DNA from: Streptomyces sp. PTY087I2
GTDB taxonomy: Bacteria > Actinomycetota > Actinomycetes > Streptomycetales > Streptomycetaceae
DNA length: 64,000 nt
Direction of reading: 5' to 3'
NCBI RefSeq assembly: GCF_001687325.1
Contig: NZ_LZRD01000001.1
Location: 372,001-436,000 of the forward strand
The notes below the pieces were generated by a model that made no database searches, was not told where the DNA came from, and was given only the letters and a program-made list of their open reading frames with translations. A program made the position numbers and the translations under genes. Positions 54,583 through 63,570 of the stretch are shown here, one piece after another. The stretch's first letter is position 1. Every line of letters begins with the position of its first letter.

Positions 54583-55596
54583 ATGGCCGACATCACCCGG
54601 CGCCTCGGCTGGCGTCACCTGCGCTCCGCGCCCACCGCCCACATCCGCCACCACAAGCGCGGCAAGCTCGCCCACGACGGCCAGGGGCTCAGCTTCTGGT
54701 ACCGGTCGCTGTCGGCGGCGCTCTCCGAGGTGCCGGTCGACGACCGGGAGCTGGCCATGGCGTTCCACGCCCGTACGGCCGACTTCCAGGACGTGACCGT
54801 GCAGGCCACCGTCACCTACCGGATCAGCGACCCGGCCGAGGCGGCGAACCGGCTCGACTTCTCCGTGGACCCGGACACCGGCAGCTGGCGCGGGGCCCCG
54901 CTGGAGCAGATCGCCACGCTCCTCACCGAGACCGCGCAGCAGCACACCCTGGACGTCCTGGCCCGCACCCCGCTGGCCGTGGCCCTGGTCGACGGCGTCG
55001 CCTCCGTACGCGAACGGGTCGCCACCGGTCTCGCCGCCGAGCCCCGCCTCCCTGCCACCGGCATCGACGTGGTGGCCGTGCGCGTCGTCGCGATCCGCCC
55101 CGAGGCCGAGGTGGAGCGCGCCCTGCGCACCCCGGCCCGCGAGCAGATCCAGCAGGAGGCGGACCGGGCGACCTACGAACGGCGGGCCGTGGCCGTCGAA
55201 CGCGAACGCGCCATCGCCGAGAACGAGCTGGCCAGCCAGATCGAACTGGCCCGGCGCGAGGAGCAGTTGGTCGACCAGCGCGGCACGAACGCCCGCCGCG
55301 AGGCCGAGGAGAAGGCCGCCGCCGACGGCGTACGGACGGAGGCGGAGGCGGCCCGCAAGGTGCGCCTGGCGCGGGCGGAGGCCGAGGCGGCGCGCGAGAC
55401 GGGCGGGGCCCGGGCCGAGGCGCAGGCCGCCTGGCTACGGGTGCACGGCGAGGTCGATCCGGCCACGCTGCACGCCCTGGCGGCGACCCGGCTCGCGGAG
55501 AACCTGCCGCGCATCGAGAGCCTCACCCTCTCCCCCGACGTCCTCACCGGGCTGCTCGCCAAGCTCGGCCGCCCGGAAGGCGGGGCGGGAGCGTGA
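54583..55596 (+). CDS. SPFH/Band-7 domain protein
   Basis: 337 aa from ATG 54583 (GAGGG 8 nt upstream); ATG 54556 is a weaker alternative. A basic N-terminus without a TM helix or signal leads into an SPFH domain (ELAMAFHARTADFQDVTVQA, TYRISDPAEAANRLDFSV, VRVVAIRPEAEVERALRT). A long Ala/Glu/Arg coiled coil follows (EQIQQEADRATYERR, ARKVRLARAEAEAARE), and a C-terminal helical end (TLSPDVLTGLLAKLGRP). Flotillin-like proteins scaffold membranes; lacking an N-terminal hairpin, this one may attach peripherally. GTGA overlap with the kinase-like gene. Confidence 0.85.
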   Translation: MADITRRLGWRHLRSAPTAHIRHHKRGKLAHDGQGLSFWYRSLSAALSEVPVDDRELAMAFHARTADFQDVTVQATVTYRISDPAEAANRLDFSVDPDTGSWRGAPLEQIATLLTETAQQHTLDVLARTPLAVALVDGVASVRERVATGLAAEPRLPATGIDVVAVRVVAIRPEAEVERALRTPAREQIQQEADRATYERRAVAVERERAIAENELASQIELARREEQLVDQRGTNARREAEEKAAADGVRTEAEAARKVRLARAEAEAARETGGARAEAQAAWLRVHGEVDPATLHALAATRLAENLPRIESLTLSPDVLTGLLAKLGRPEGGAGA

Positions 55597-56492
55597 GCCT
55601 GGCGCCCCGGGCGGTGCTCGTCCACCGGCGGACGGAGTACGAGGAGCTGCTCGCCCGGCACGGGACGCACGGGCAGGCCGCGTTCTTCCTGTCCAGCCGG
55701 GGCCGTTCGATCGACGAGGTGGCCCGCCGCCACGAGGCCACCCGGCAGGCGCTGCGCGAGGTGGCGGCGGCGGTGCCACTCACCTGGCGTTCCACCCGGG
55801 TGGAGCGGGCGGACCTGGACCGCTTCCTGTTCGCCCCGGAGGACGTGGTGGTCGTGGTCGGCCAGGACGGTCTGGTCGCCAACACCGCGAAGTATCTGTC
55901 CGGGCAGCCGGTGGTGGGTATCGACACGGCCCCGGGGCGCAATCCCGGCGTCCTGGTACGCCACCGGCACGCCGACGCGGCGGCCCTGCTGCGCTCCGCG
56001 ACAGCCGCCGGAGGGAAAGCGGATGAGCTGACCATGGTCGAGGCCGTCGCCGACGACACACAGCGCCTCATCGCCCTCAACGAGATCTACCTCGGGCCAC
56101 CCGGCCACCAGACGGCCCGCTACCGCCTGGGCGACGACGGCGAGAGCACCCCCGGCGAGGCGCAGGCGTCCTCCGGGGTGCTGGTCGGCACCGGCACGGG
56201 CGCCACCGGCTGGCTCCGCTCGCTGTGGCTGGAGCGCGGCAGCGCGCTGCCGCTGCCCGCGCCGTGCGACGCGCGCCTCCTGTGGTTCGTGCGTGAGGCC
56301 TGGCCGTCCCCGGCGACCGGGACATCGCGGGTGGCGGGCGAGCTGACGCGCGGGCAGGGGCTGCGGCTGACCGTGGAGTCGGACCGGATCGTGGTCTTCG
56401 GCGACGGGATGGAGTCCGACGCGCTGGAGCTGACCTGGGGTCAGAGCGTACGGCTCGGCATCGCGGAGAGATCGCTGCGCCTGGTGATCTGA
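55593..56492 (+). CDS. NAD-kinase/diacylglycerol-kinase-superfamily protein
   Basis: 299 aa from GTG 55593. VVVVVGQDGLVANTAKYL corresponds to the GGDG nucleotide-binding motif with Gly-to-Gln. GVLVGTGTGATGWLRSLW matches the second conserved loop of NAD kinases. A PVVGIDTAPGRNPGVLV segment and a beta-rich C-terminal part (DRIVVFGDGMESDALEL) complete the fold. It is clearly not the housekeeping NAD kinase. Co-translated with the SPFH protein; substrate unknown. Confidence 0.78.
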   Translation: MSLAPRAVLVHRRTEYEELLARHGTHGQAAFFLSSRGRSIDEVARRHEATRQALREVAAAVPLTWRSTRVERADLDRFLFAPEDVVVVVGQDGLVANTAKYLSGQPVVGIDTAPGRNPGVLVRHRHADAAALLRSATAAGGKADELTMVEAVADDTQRLIALNEIYLGPPGHQTARYRLGDDGESTPGEAQASSGVLVGTGTGATGWLRSLWLERGSALPLPAPCDARLLWFVREAWPSPATGTSRVAGELTRGQGLRLTVESDRIVVFGDGMESDALELTWGQSVRLGIAERSLRLVI

Positions 56493-56565
56493 GCGCGCGC
56501 GGCCCGGCGGTTTCGCTACGGTGGCCCGTACTCGTACCCGTACCGGAGAGCGGAGAACCAGCACC

Positions 56566-57075
56566 ATGTCGGCCGACCCCGTCACCGCGCCCGCCCGCAA
56601 CACCCGCCCGCCCACGGCACAGGCCGCCCTCGGAGTCGGGGTGATCGTCGAGGACGGCCGGGGGCGCATTCTGCTGGGCCGGCATCACAGCGGTACGTGG
56701 GAGCTGCCCGGCGGGAAGGTCGACGCGACGCACGAGTCGATCGCCGCGGCGGCCGTCCGGGAGCTGCGCGAGGAGACGGGCCTGGTGGTCGACGAGGCGT
56801 CCGTGGAGATCATCGCGATGGTCCACGACGTGATCGGCGGGATCAACCGCATCAGCATGGCGGCCACTGTACGGCTCACTTCCGGGGACCCCGAGGTGAC
56901 GGAGCCGCACCTGATCAGCGCCTGGCGGTGGACCGCGCCCGAGGAGCTGCCGGCCCCGCTGTTCGATCCGTCGGCGCAGATCCTGGCGGCCTGGCGACCG
57001 GAGCTGGGCGTCACGCACCCGCCGGCACACGTGCTGCGGATCGCCGGATGCGGACCAATCGGACCAGCTGTATGA
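56566..57075 (+). CDS. Nudix hydrolase
   Basis: 169 aa from ATG 56566. LGVGVIVEDGRGRILLGRH leads to the Nudix box LPGGKVDATHESIAA then AAVRELREETGLV. The spacing between the box Gly and the first Glu is six rather than the usual five residues, so the box is one residue long. REXXEE is intact, so Mg-dependent hydrolysis of a nucleoside diphosphate derivative remains likely. No partner gene. Confidence 0.88.
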   Translation: MSADPVTAPARNTRPPTAQAALGVGVIVEDGRGRILLGRHHSGTWELPGGKVDATHESIAAAAVRELREETGLVVDEASVEIIAMVHDVIGGINRISMAATVRLTSGDPEVTEPHLISAWRWTAPEELPAPLFDPSAQILAAWRPELGVTHPPAHVLRIAGCGPIGPAV

Positions 57076-57110
57076 ATAAGGGACCATCCGTGCGATCGGA
57101 GTAGGCTCCC

Positions 57111-57515
57111 ATGGACGATTACCCGCTGCTGAACCTCTTCCTGACCATGCTGTACCTGTTCCTCTGGGTCATGTGGTTCTTCCTGCTGTTCAAGGTGGTC
57201 ACCGACCTCTTCCGGGACCACTCCCTGAACGGCTGGGCCAAGGCGGGCTGGCTGGTCCTCGTCATCCTGCTGCCCTATCTGGGCGTACTGATCTACCTCA
57301 TCGTCCGCGGACGCAGCATGCACGAGCGCGACGAGAAGCTGGCCAAGGACTCGGAGGCCGCGTTCCGTGACTACGTACGCCGCGCCGCCGGGACGGAGGG
57401 CGGCTCGGGCGGCAGCGGCCATGTGAACGACCTGGCGAAGCTCGCCGAGCTCAAGGACAAGGGCGCGATCAACGCCGAGGAGTACGAGCGCGCGAAGGCG
57501 AAGCTGCTGGCCTGA
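57111..57515 (+). CDS. PLDc_N and SHOCT domain membrane protein
   Basis: 134 aa from ATG 57111. Two TM helices (FLTMLYLFLWVMWFFLLFKV; AGWLVLVILLPYLGVLIYLI) of the PLDc_N type, a linker with Gly/Ser (GGSGGSG), and a C-terminal SHOCT motif (LAKLAELKDKGAINAEEYE, then AKAKLLA). A very common small protein of actinobacteria with unknown role. Confidence 0.9.
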   Translation: MDDYPLLNLFLTMLYLFLWVMWFFLLFKVVTDLFRDHSLNGWAKAGWLVLVILLPYLGVLIYLIVRGRSMHERDEKLAKDSEAAFRDYVRRAAGTEGGSGGSGHVNDLAKLAELKDKGAINAEEYERAKAKLLA

Positions 57516-57525
57516 CGCCGGAACG

Positions 57526-57567
57526 ACTGTGGGGCCGGATCAGATTCCTCTGATCCGGCCCCACAGT
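57526..57567. terminator. Perfect 18-bp stem-loop between convergent transcripts
   Basis: ACTGTGGGGCCGGATCAG (57526-57543), loop ATTCCT, CTGATCCGGCCCCACAGT (57550-57567). It serves as bidirectional terminator for the PLDc_N/SHOCT gene (plus) and tRNA-Pro (minus). Confidence 0.92.
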
Positions 57568-57584
57568 TGAACGACTCTCACGAG

Positions 57585-57658
<74 letters not shown>

Positions 57659-57708
57659 CCGCGTTTCCTCCCGGTTGCCCCGGGTGACCACGCAGGACAA
57701 ACATTACC

Positions 57709-60360
57709 TCACTCCGAGGACCGTATCGACGCGCGTGCCTGCTGGGCGCGGGCGGCCAGTCCCTCGGCCCCGCAGGCCATGGCCTGCTTCTGGGCGCGGG
57801 CCAGCTCACGGTGCGAGCCGATCGCGATGCCGTAGTCGACCCGGGCGAGGGCGTGCTCGTAGGCGGAGGAGGACTTCTCCAGGTGGCCCACGGCCTCGGC
57901 GAGGAGTTGTGCGGAGCGCTCCGGGGGTGCGAAGAGGGCGACGCAGCGCAGGGCCTCGCCGAGGGCGGTGGGTGTGCCGAAGCGTTCGGCGTGGACGCGG
58001 TTCCGGGCGGCGAGGTGTGCCGCGCGGGCCGGGTCGTCCTCGGCGAGGGCGCGGGCCAGGTCACCGGCCCACGGGGCCCAGATGCCGTTGAAGCGTTCGC
58101 GCGGCTCCAGAGCGGCGCCCGCCGCTTCGAGCTCGGCGATCGCTTCCTCCTTGCGGCCTTCTGCCAGCAGCAGGCGGCCTCGTACGCACGGTCCGTCAGG
58201 CAGCACCATGGCGCTGGGGTAGGGCGGGCCGAAGTCGTACCGGTCGGCGATCCTGCGGGCCTCGTCGGTGCGGCCCCGGGCCAGCAGGGTGTCGATGAGC
58301 AGGCAGGCCGCGTCCCAGTGCACGGGCAGCCCGGAGCCGACACGGTCGGCGAGGCGGAGCCCTTCGCGCAGGAAGCCCTCGGCCTCGGCGAGACGGCCGC
58401 GGCGCCGGTGGACCATGCCGAGCAGGGTGTGGGCGAACGCCAGGTGCGCGCCGCTCCAGCCGGAGATCTCAAAGGCCCGGACCGCTTCGCCGAAAAGGCT
58501 CTCGGCGCGGTCCAGCTGGTCGACGAACGTGTAGGTGATACCGACCATGGTGGGCAGCTCGAAGCCCCACTCGGAGTCGGTCCAGCCGAGGCCGCGAGCG
58601 GGGCTGCCGTCGACCAGGGCGCGTTCGCAGAGGTCGACGATGAGCTGGGCGTTCTCGCCGCGCAGCATGGCGTCGAAGGCCCGCAGCGTGAGCAGGGCCC
58701 GTTCGGAGTTGTCGCGGCCCTTGAGGTGGTCGGCGTTGCGGGTGAGCCGTCGGGAGCGGGCCGGCCCGTCGTCCTCGGCCGCCTGCATGCCCTCCCACAT
58801 GAAGTGGGCCGCCTGGAGGCGCATCAGCCCGGGGCCGGGCGCGGTGCGCGCGGCCTCGGCGGCCAGCGACAGGGCCGCGTCCTTGAGCTGGTTGTTGTGG
58901 GCGAGGGCGGCGGCGAGCCGGAAGGTCGCGTCGACCCGCAGCCCGTCGTCGAGCCCCGGCATGTCGAGGGCGGCGCGCAGGTGCTGGACCGTGGTGGGCG
59001 GGGAGCTGAGCAGCGTCGCGCAGCCCAACTCATACAGCAGGACGGCACGGTCCTTGGGGCGCGGCGGCTCCTCCAGGGCGCGTTCCAGGCAGCGTCGGGC
59101 GGCCTCGGGCGCACCGACGGCGAGGTGCTGGCCGGCGGCTTCCCGCAGCTGCGCGACGAGTTCCTGGTCGTCGTCCGGGTGGACCTCCAGCAGATGCCGG
59201 GAGGCCGCGGCGGCACCCAGACCGGCACGGGTGATCGCCCAGGCGGCGCGCCCGTGCATGGCGGTTCGGGTGGCCGGCGGGATCGAGCGGTAGACGGCGG
59301 TCGCGATCAGCGGGTGGACGAACTCCAGCGGGTCGAAGCCGCTGACGATACGGGCGTCGCGCAGCCGGGCCGTGCAGTCGGCGGCCTCCGCCGGGCTCAT
59401 TCCGGCGAGGGTGGCGGCCAGTTCCTGGGAGATGTCGGTGCCGAGGACGGCTGCGGCCCAGGCGAACCGGTTGGCGTTCGTGCCGAGCCGCTCCAGCCGG
59501 GCGACGAGCCCGCTGCCCCGGGCGGACGCGCCGAGTTCGCGCAGTTCGCCCGCCGATTCCTCCACCGGCGGCAGTTCGCGGTCCTGGACCTTGGCGACCA
59601 GCTCGACCGCCTCGTACGGGTTGCCTCCGGTGACGGCCCACACCTCGCGGCAGAACGGGTCGTCGGCGTGCTCGCCGAGGCCCGCGCGGACCAGGACGGC
59701 GGTGGCGTCCGGGGTCAGGGCCCGCAGCGCGACCCGGGTCACCGTGCCCTGGCTGCCGCCTCGTTCGGCCTCCCGGTCGGCGATGTAGTTGGCGTCGCGT
59801 TCGGCCAGCTCCTGCGGGCGGTGGGCCTGCACCACGAGGACGGGCAGTTCGCCGAGGCGGGCGGTGAACGAGGCCAGCCAGGCGAGGGATTCGCCGTCCG
59901 CCCAGTGGGCGTCGTCCACGATGAGGAGCAACGGCCGGTGGCTGAGCCGGGATGCGAGCCGGCCGACGACGAAGTCCAGTCCGTCGCGCACACCTTGGGG
60001 ATCGGGCTGCGGACCGCTCGGCTCGGCAAGACCCAGGGCGGGGGCGGTGATCTCGAACCAGTCGCCGAACAGGGCCCGGGTCTCGTCGGGCGGGAACCGG
60101 TCGAGGGCCGGCTGGAGCAACTGCCGTACGACATGGAACGGTACGGAGGTGACGGTCTCGCCTCCCCGGGCGGACCACACGGTGCAGCGGTCGGCGGCCA
60201 TCGCCTGGATCTCGGCGAGCAGCGCGGTCTTACCGAGCCCCGCCTCTCCGCTGAAGACCAGGAGCCCGCCGACGGCCTGCGCCCCGCAGAGGGCGTCCAC
60301 CGCCTCGGCAGCGGCGGCGAGTTCCGGTTCACGCTCGTACAACGGCCGGGACGGCTTCAT
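57709..60360 (-). CDS. Large LuxR-type (LAL-like) AAA ATPase lacking the HTH domain
   Basis: 883 aa from ATG 60360 (MKPSRPLYERE), AAGGG 5 nt upstream. Walker A GEAGLGKTALLAE near 43-50; Walker B PLLLIVDDAHWADGES; then a winged-helix-like part and about 450 residues of TPR-like helical repeats (LLYELGCATLL; LLGMVHRRRGRLAEAEGFL). The layout equals that of large ATP-binding LuxR regulators, but the C-terminus ends at ARAQQARASIRSSE with no LuxR HTH. So it cannot bind DNA by the usual means. The frame ends cleanly just before tRNA-Pro; no HTH remnant is seen between them. Confidence 0.85.
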   Translation of the reverse strand: MKPSRPLYEREPELAAAAEAVDALCGAQAVGGLLVFSGEAGLGKTALLAEIQAMAADRCTVWSARGGETVTSVPFHVVRQLLQPALDRFPPDETRALFGDWFEITAPALGLAEPSGPQPDPQGVRDGLDFVVGRLASRLSHRPLLLIVDDAHWADGESLAWLASFTARLGELPVLVVQAHRPQELAERDANYIADREAERGGSQGTVTRVALRALTPDATAVLVRAGLGEHADDPFCREVWAVTGGNPYEAVELVAKVQDRELPPVEESAGELRELGASARGSGLVARLERLGTNANRFAWAAAVLGTDISQELAATLAGMSPAEAADCTARLRDARIVSGFDPLEFVHPLIATAVYRSIPPATRTAMHGRAAWAITRAGLGAAAASRHLLEVHPDDDQELVAQLREAAGQHLAVGAPEAARRCLERALEEPPRPKDRAVLLYELGCATLLSSPPTTVQHLRAALDMPGLDDGLRVDATFRLAAALAHNNQLKDAALSLAAEAARTAPGPGLMRLQAAHFMWEGMQAAEDDGPARSRRLTRNADHLKGRDNSERALLTLRAFDAMLRGENAQLIVDLCERALVDGSPARGLGWTDSEWGFELPTMVGITYTFVDQLDRAESLFGEAVRAFEISGWSGAHLAFAHTLLGMVHRRRGRLAEAEGFLREGLRLADRVGSGLPVHWDAACLLIDTLLARGRTDEARRIADRYDFGPPYPSAMVLPDGPCVRGRLLLAEGRKEEAIAELEAAGAALEPRERFNGIWAPWAGDLARALAEDDPARAAHLAARNRVHAERFGTPTALGEALRCVALFAPPERSAQLLAEAVGHLEKSSSAYEHALARVDYGIAIGSHRELARAQKQAMACGAEGLAARAQQARASIRSSE

Positions 60361-60442
60361 GCCCACCCTTCCCACAGAGGCAGTCTTCTCGACGGTCGAG
60401 CCTAGTCGTGCGCGGGTGCTCGTCTAGCGGGTTCGCACGATT

Positions 60443-60458
60443 CCCCGCAGGTGCGGGG
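60443..60458 (+). promoter_or_regulatory. Short hairpin before DUF309 gene
   Basis: CCCCGCA GG TGCGGGG, a perfect 7-bp stem with a 2-nt loop, ending 12 nt before the GTG start. It may block or replace the RBS. Confidence 0.3.
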
Positions 60459-60470
60459 CACAATCGAGTG

Positions 60471-60950
60471 GTGAACGAGACGCGCAGAGACCGTGATGCC
60501 GAGGGACGGGCGCGCAATGCGCGCCCCCGTGACGGACTGGGCCGCCCCCTGCCGTACGGGGCGCCGGGCGTCGAACGACAGCCGGAGGGGGTCGTCCGCA
60601 CGCCTGCGGAGACGCTCACGGAGGCGCAGCGCCTGCTGGACGCGGGGATGCCGTTCCATGCGCACGAGGTCTTCGAGGACGCCTGGAAGTCGGGGCCGGA
60701 GGACGAACGCGAGCTCTGGAGGGGGCTGGCCCAGCTCGCGGTGGGGCTGACCCATTCCGCCCGGGGCAACACGGCGGGCGGGGCGCGGCTGCTGCGCCGG
60801 GGCGCGGGGGCGCTCGCCCCGTTCGCCGACGCCGATCCGTACGGGATCGAGGTCGCGGCCCTGTCCGACTGGGCACGGGAGTTGGCGGTCAGGGTGGAAT
60901 CGGGCCCGCCGGTGGACGCGGCGGCCGAGGCGCCCCGCCTGCGGGGATAG
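60471..60950 (+). CDS. DUF309 protein
   Basis: 159 aa from GTG 60471. The core AQRLLDAGMPFHAHEVFEDAW carries the HxHEVxExxW signature of DUF309, with the following ELWRGLAQLAVGLTHSARGN and GGARLLRRGAGALAPF. The N-terminal 45 residues are basic and unstructured. Function of the family is unproven. Divergent from the large ATPase gene. Confidence 0.9.
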   Translation: MNETRRDRDAEGRARNARPRDGLGRPLPYGAPGVERQPEGVVRTPAETLTEAQRLLDAGMPFHAHEVFEDAWKSGPEDERELWRGLAQLAVGLTHSARGNTAGGARLLRRGAGALAPFADADPYGIEVAALSDWARELAVRVESGPPVDAAAEAPRLRG

Positions 60951-61037
60951 CCCGAAGGCTGCTTCGGGCCCGGGCAGGCGACCGGAAGGTCCGGGTCCGC
61001 GAACCCGGGGCCTCTACAGCTACTACGATCCGGCTCC

Positions 61038-61493
61038 ATGAGCACTTCTGACCAGGACCAGGACCAGCGCAGGGACGTCGACGTTCCGATAGCCGACACC
61101 GACACGGCCACGGGGGCCGCCGCGAAGACCGAGGCGGATGCGGATCCGGAGGTGGAGTCGGATGCGGACGCGGAGGCGCAGGCGCAGGCGCAGGCCGAGG
61201 GCGACGCGCTCGGCGCTTCGGGCGGTCAGGACGAGAAGAGACTCACTCCGCGTCAGGCCCGGCGTCTGCGGATCGTGCTCTCCTCGCTGGGCATGGCCGC
61301 GATGGCCGTCGTGCTCGCGCTGCGCATCGCGAGCCGTTCATCGGTGCTCGTCGTCGGCGTCTACGGGCTCGCGCTCATCCTGTGCGGCGTGATGATCGAG
61401 CTGAGCAGGAACGGCCGCACCCGGCTGGCCAGCTGGCTGCTGGGAGCGGGACTGCTGGCCGCCGTGGGCACGGACTGGCTGCTGCTTCCCTGA
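61038..61493 (+). CDS. Membrane protein with acidic repeat N-terminus
   Basis: 151 aa from ATG 61038. The first ~65 residues are Asp/Glu/Ala/Gln-rich with short repeats (ADADPEVESDADAEAQAQAQ). A basic stretch RLTPRQARRLRI precedes three TM helices (IVLSSLGMAAMAVVLALRI; SVLVVGVYGLALILCGVMI; LASWLLGAGLLAAVGTDWLL). No family recognised. Confidence 0.8.
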   Translation: MSTSDQDQDQRRDVDVPIADTDTATGAAAKTEADADPEVESDADAEAQAQAQAEGDALGASGGQDEKRLTPRQARRLRIVLSSLGMAAMAVVLALRIASRSSVLVVGVYGLALILCGVMIELSRNGRTRLASWLLGAGLLAAVGTDWLLLP

Positions 61494-61557
61494 CCTTGTT
61501 CCTCGATCCCGCTCCCCTGTTCTCTGTAATCTCTGCTCCTGATCCCGTTCCTGAGCG

Positions 61558-61615
61558 TTTGATCGATTGAGCCTGCCTCTGATCGATTCATTGACCCTCA
61601 TTGATCGCTCGATCA
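61558..61615. repeat. Cluster of TGATCG repeats in front of DUF2264 gene
   Basis: Three copies of TGATCG(A) lie near 61560, 61580 and 61602. The last forms the perfect palindrome TGATCG-CT-CGATCA at 61602-61615. The array ends 11 nt before the start codon and overlaps the RBS (AGGA), as a repressor site would. Confidence 0.55.
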
Positions 61616-61625
61616 GGATTCACGC

Positions 61626-63542
61626 ATGAACGCCTCTGCTGGTGACCTTTTCGGACTCCCTCCGGAAGACCGCACGTCGAGCCCGTACACCGGATACACG
61701 CGCGCCCACTGGGAGGCGGCCGCCGACGGCATGCTGGAGGCGGCCTGGAAGTGGGCCACGCCCGGCGGCGCCCGGCTCGACCTGCCCGGGCCCCCGTCGC
61801 ACTCGGGGGTCCGCTCCGACGGCCTGGAGGGGTACGCGCGTACGTTCCTGGCGGCCGGGTTCCGGGTCGCGGGGGCGGGCGGCACGGACCCGAACGGTCT
61901 GCTGGAGCGGTACGCCGACGGGCTCGACGCCGGTACGCGGACGCCGGGCCGGGACGACGCGGAGTCCTGGCCGCTGATCCTCGACCACCATGTGCAGGGG
62001 CAGCCCATGGTGGAGTCCGCCTCCGTCGCCCTCGGCCTGCGGCTCACCCGGCCCTGGCTCTGGGACCGGCTGGCATCCGGCGTACAGGACCGGGCGGAGC
62101 AGTGGCTGCGGGGCGCGCTGCGGCATGTTCCGGCGGGCAACAACTGGTATCTCTTCCCGTACACCGTCGCCGGGTTCCTGGAGTCGGTGGGCCGGGGCGA
62201 CGCGGAGACGGCGCGGGCCCGGGAGCGGGCGTCGGAGCTGCTGGAGCACTGGTACCGGGGCGACGGCTGGTACGCCGACGGGGACGGGCGCGCCTTCGAC
62301 CACTACAACGGCTGGGCGCTGCACCTGTATCCGCTGCTCGACGCCCATCTGGCGGGCGACGAAAGGGAGTCGGCACACTACGGGGCGCGGCTGCGCGAGC
62401 ATCTGGAGAGCTTCTCGCTGATGTTCGGCGGCGACGGGGCTCCGCTGCACTTCGGGCGTTCGCTGACCTACCGGTTCGCGGCGAGCGCGGGGGTGGGTCT
62501 GGGCGCGGTGACCGGACACACGCCGCTCACCCCGGGAGCTTCCCGGCGCGTGGTCAGCGGGGCGCTGCGGTACTTCCTGGAGCGCGGCGCGGTCGGGAAC
62601 GACGGGCTGCTGAGCCTGGGCTGGCACGGTCCGCACACGGCGACGCTCCAGACGTACTCCGGTCCCGCGTCGCCCTATTGGGCGTCGAAAGCGTTCGTGG
62701 CTCTCCTGGCGCCTGCCGAGCATCCTTTGTGGGCGTCGCCGGAGGAGGCGGCTCCGAGTGAGGGTCCCGACCGGGTGCTGTCCGTTCCGGCGGCGGGCTT
62801 TCTGGTGCAGTCGACGGGGGCGGACGGCGTGGTGCGGCTGCACAACCACGGCAGCGACCATGTCCGCCCGGACGAGGGCGAGTCGGCCGCCGACGAGGAC
62901 CCGCACTACGCGCGCCTCGCGTACTCCACCGTGACCGGGCCGACCTCGGCGGCGAACACGGCGGACAACCATCTGTCGGTGACGGTCGGCGGGGCGCGCA
63001 GCGCCCGGCGGCGTATCCGTCCGCTGGGGTCCGGGCACGGTGACGGCTGGGGCTGGGCGGCCTCCTGGCATCTGCCGGTGTTCCCGGCGGGCCCGTCCAC
63101 CGTCCCCGGGCTGCGGGTGGAGAGCGTGACCGTGGCGCGGGGCCGCCATGAGCTGCGGGTGCACCGGGTGCTGGGCGCGCCGGACGGGGCGCGGGCCGAG
63201 CTGACGGGCTGGGCGACCGATCCGGGCGGCCCGGTGCGTTCGCTGCTGCGGGGCCTGCACGGGTGGGAAGCGCCCGAGGACGTACGGGCCCCGCAGGGAA
63301 CGGCGTTCGCACGCTGGGTGACCGTGCCCCGGCTCGGCGCCGAGGTGACCGGCACGGCGGTCCTGGCGGCGCTGGCCTCCCTCACGGCCGATCCGGAGGC
63401 CGCCCTTGGGGATGGGGCCTTGGACGAGGTGGTGGACCGGGTGGAGGTGGCCGATGACACGGTCACCGTGTACTGGGCGGAGGACGGGGCGCGGACGCGT
63501 ATCGCCTTCGGCCGGGACGCGGTGACGGTCGGTCACGGATAG
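61626..63542 (+). CDS. DUF2264 protein (probable alpha/alpha-barrel carbohydrate-active enzyme)
   Basis: 638 aa from ATG 61626, AGGA 7 nt upstream. An N-terminal all-helical region with many aromatic residues (YTRAHWEAAADGMLEAAWKW, AGNNWYLFPYTVAGFLESV, WYRGDGWYADGDGRAFDHYN, GRSLTYRFAASAG, GLLSLGWHG), then a beta-rich C-terminal part (RLAYSTVTGPTSA; RVESVTVARGRHEL). This is the two-part layout of DUF2264 proteins, resembling glycoside hydrolases or polysaccharide lyases with an (alpha/alpha)6 barrel. No signal peptide, so cytoplasmic. Substrate not deducible. Confidence 0.85.
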   Translation: MNASAGDLFGLPPEDRTSSPYTGYTRAHWEAAADGMLEAAWKWATPGGARLDLPGPPSHSGVRSDGLEGYARTFLAAGFRVAGAGGTDPNGLLERYADGLDAGTRTPGRDDAESWPLILDHHVQGQPMVESASVALGLRLTRPWLWDRLASGVQDRAEQWLRGALRHVPAGNNWYLFPYTVAGFLESVGRGDAETARARERASELLEHWYRGDGWYADGDGRAFDHYNGWALHLYPLLDAHLAGDERESAHYGARLREHLESFSLMFGGDGAPLHFGRSLTYRFAASAGVGLGAVTGHTPLTPGASRRVVSGALRYFLERGAVGNDGLLSLGWHGPHTATLQTYSGPASPYWASKAFVALLAPAEHPLWASPEEAAPSEGPDRVLSVPAAGFLVQSTGADGVVRLHNHGSDHVRPDEGESAADEDPHYARLAYSTVTGPTSAANTADNHLSVTVGGARSARRRIRPLGSGHGDGWGWAASWHLPVFPAGPSTVPGLRVESVTVARGRHELRVHRVLGAPDGARAELTGWATDPGGPVRSLLRGLHGWEAPEDVRAPQGTAFARWVTVPRLGAEVTGTAVLAALASLTADPEAALGDGALDEVVDRVEVADDTVTVYWAEDGARTRIAFGRDAVTVGHG

Positions 63543-63570
63543 AGGCCCCTGGGGATGCCCGTAAAGCCCC

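Noticed and set aside
57811..60405. Long plus-strand open frame opposite the LAL-type ATPase
   Set aside because: Mirror frame of a well-supported gene, with no motif of its own.
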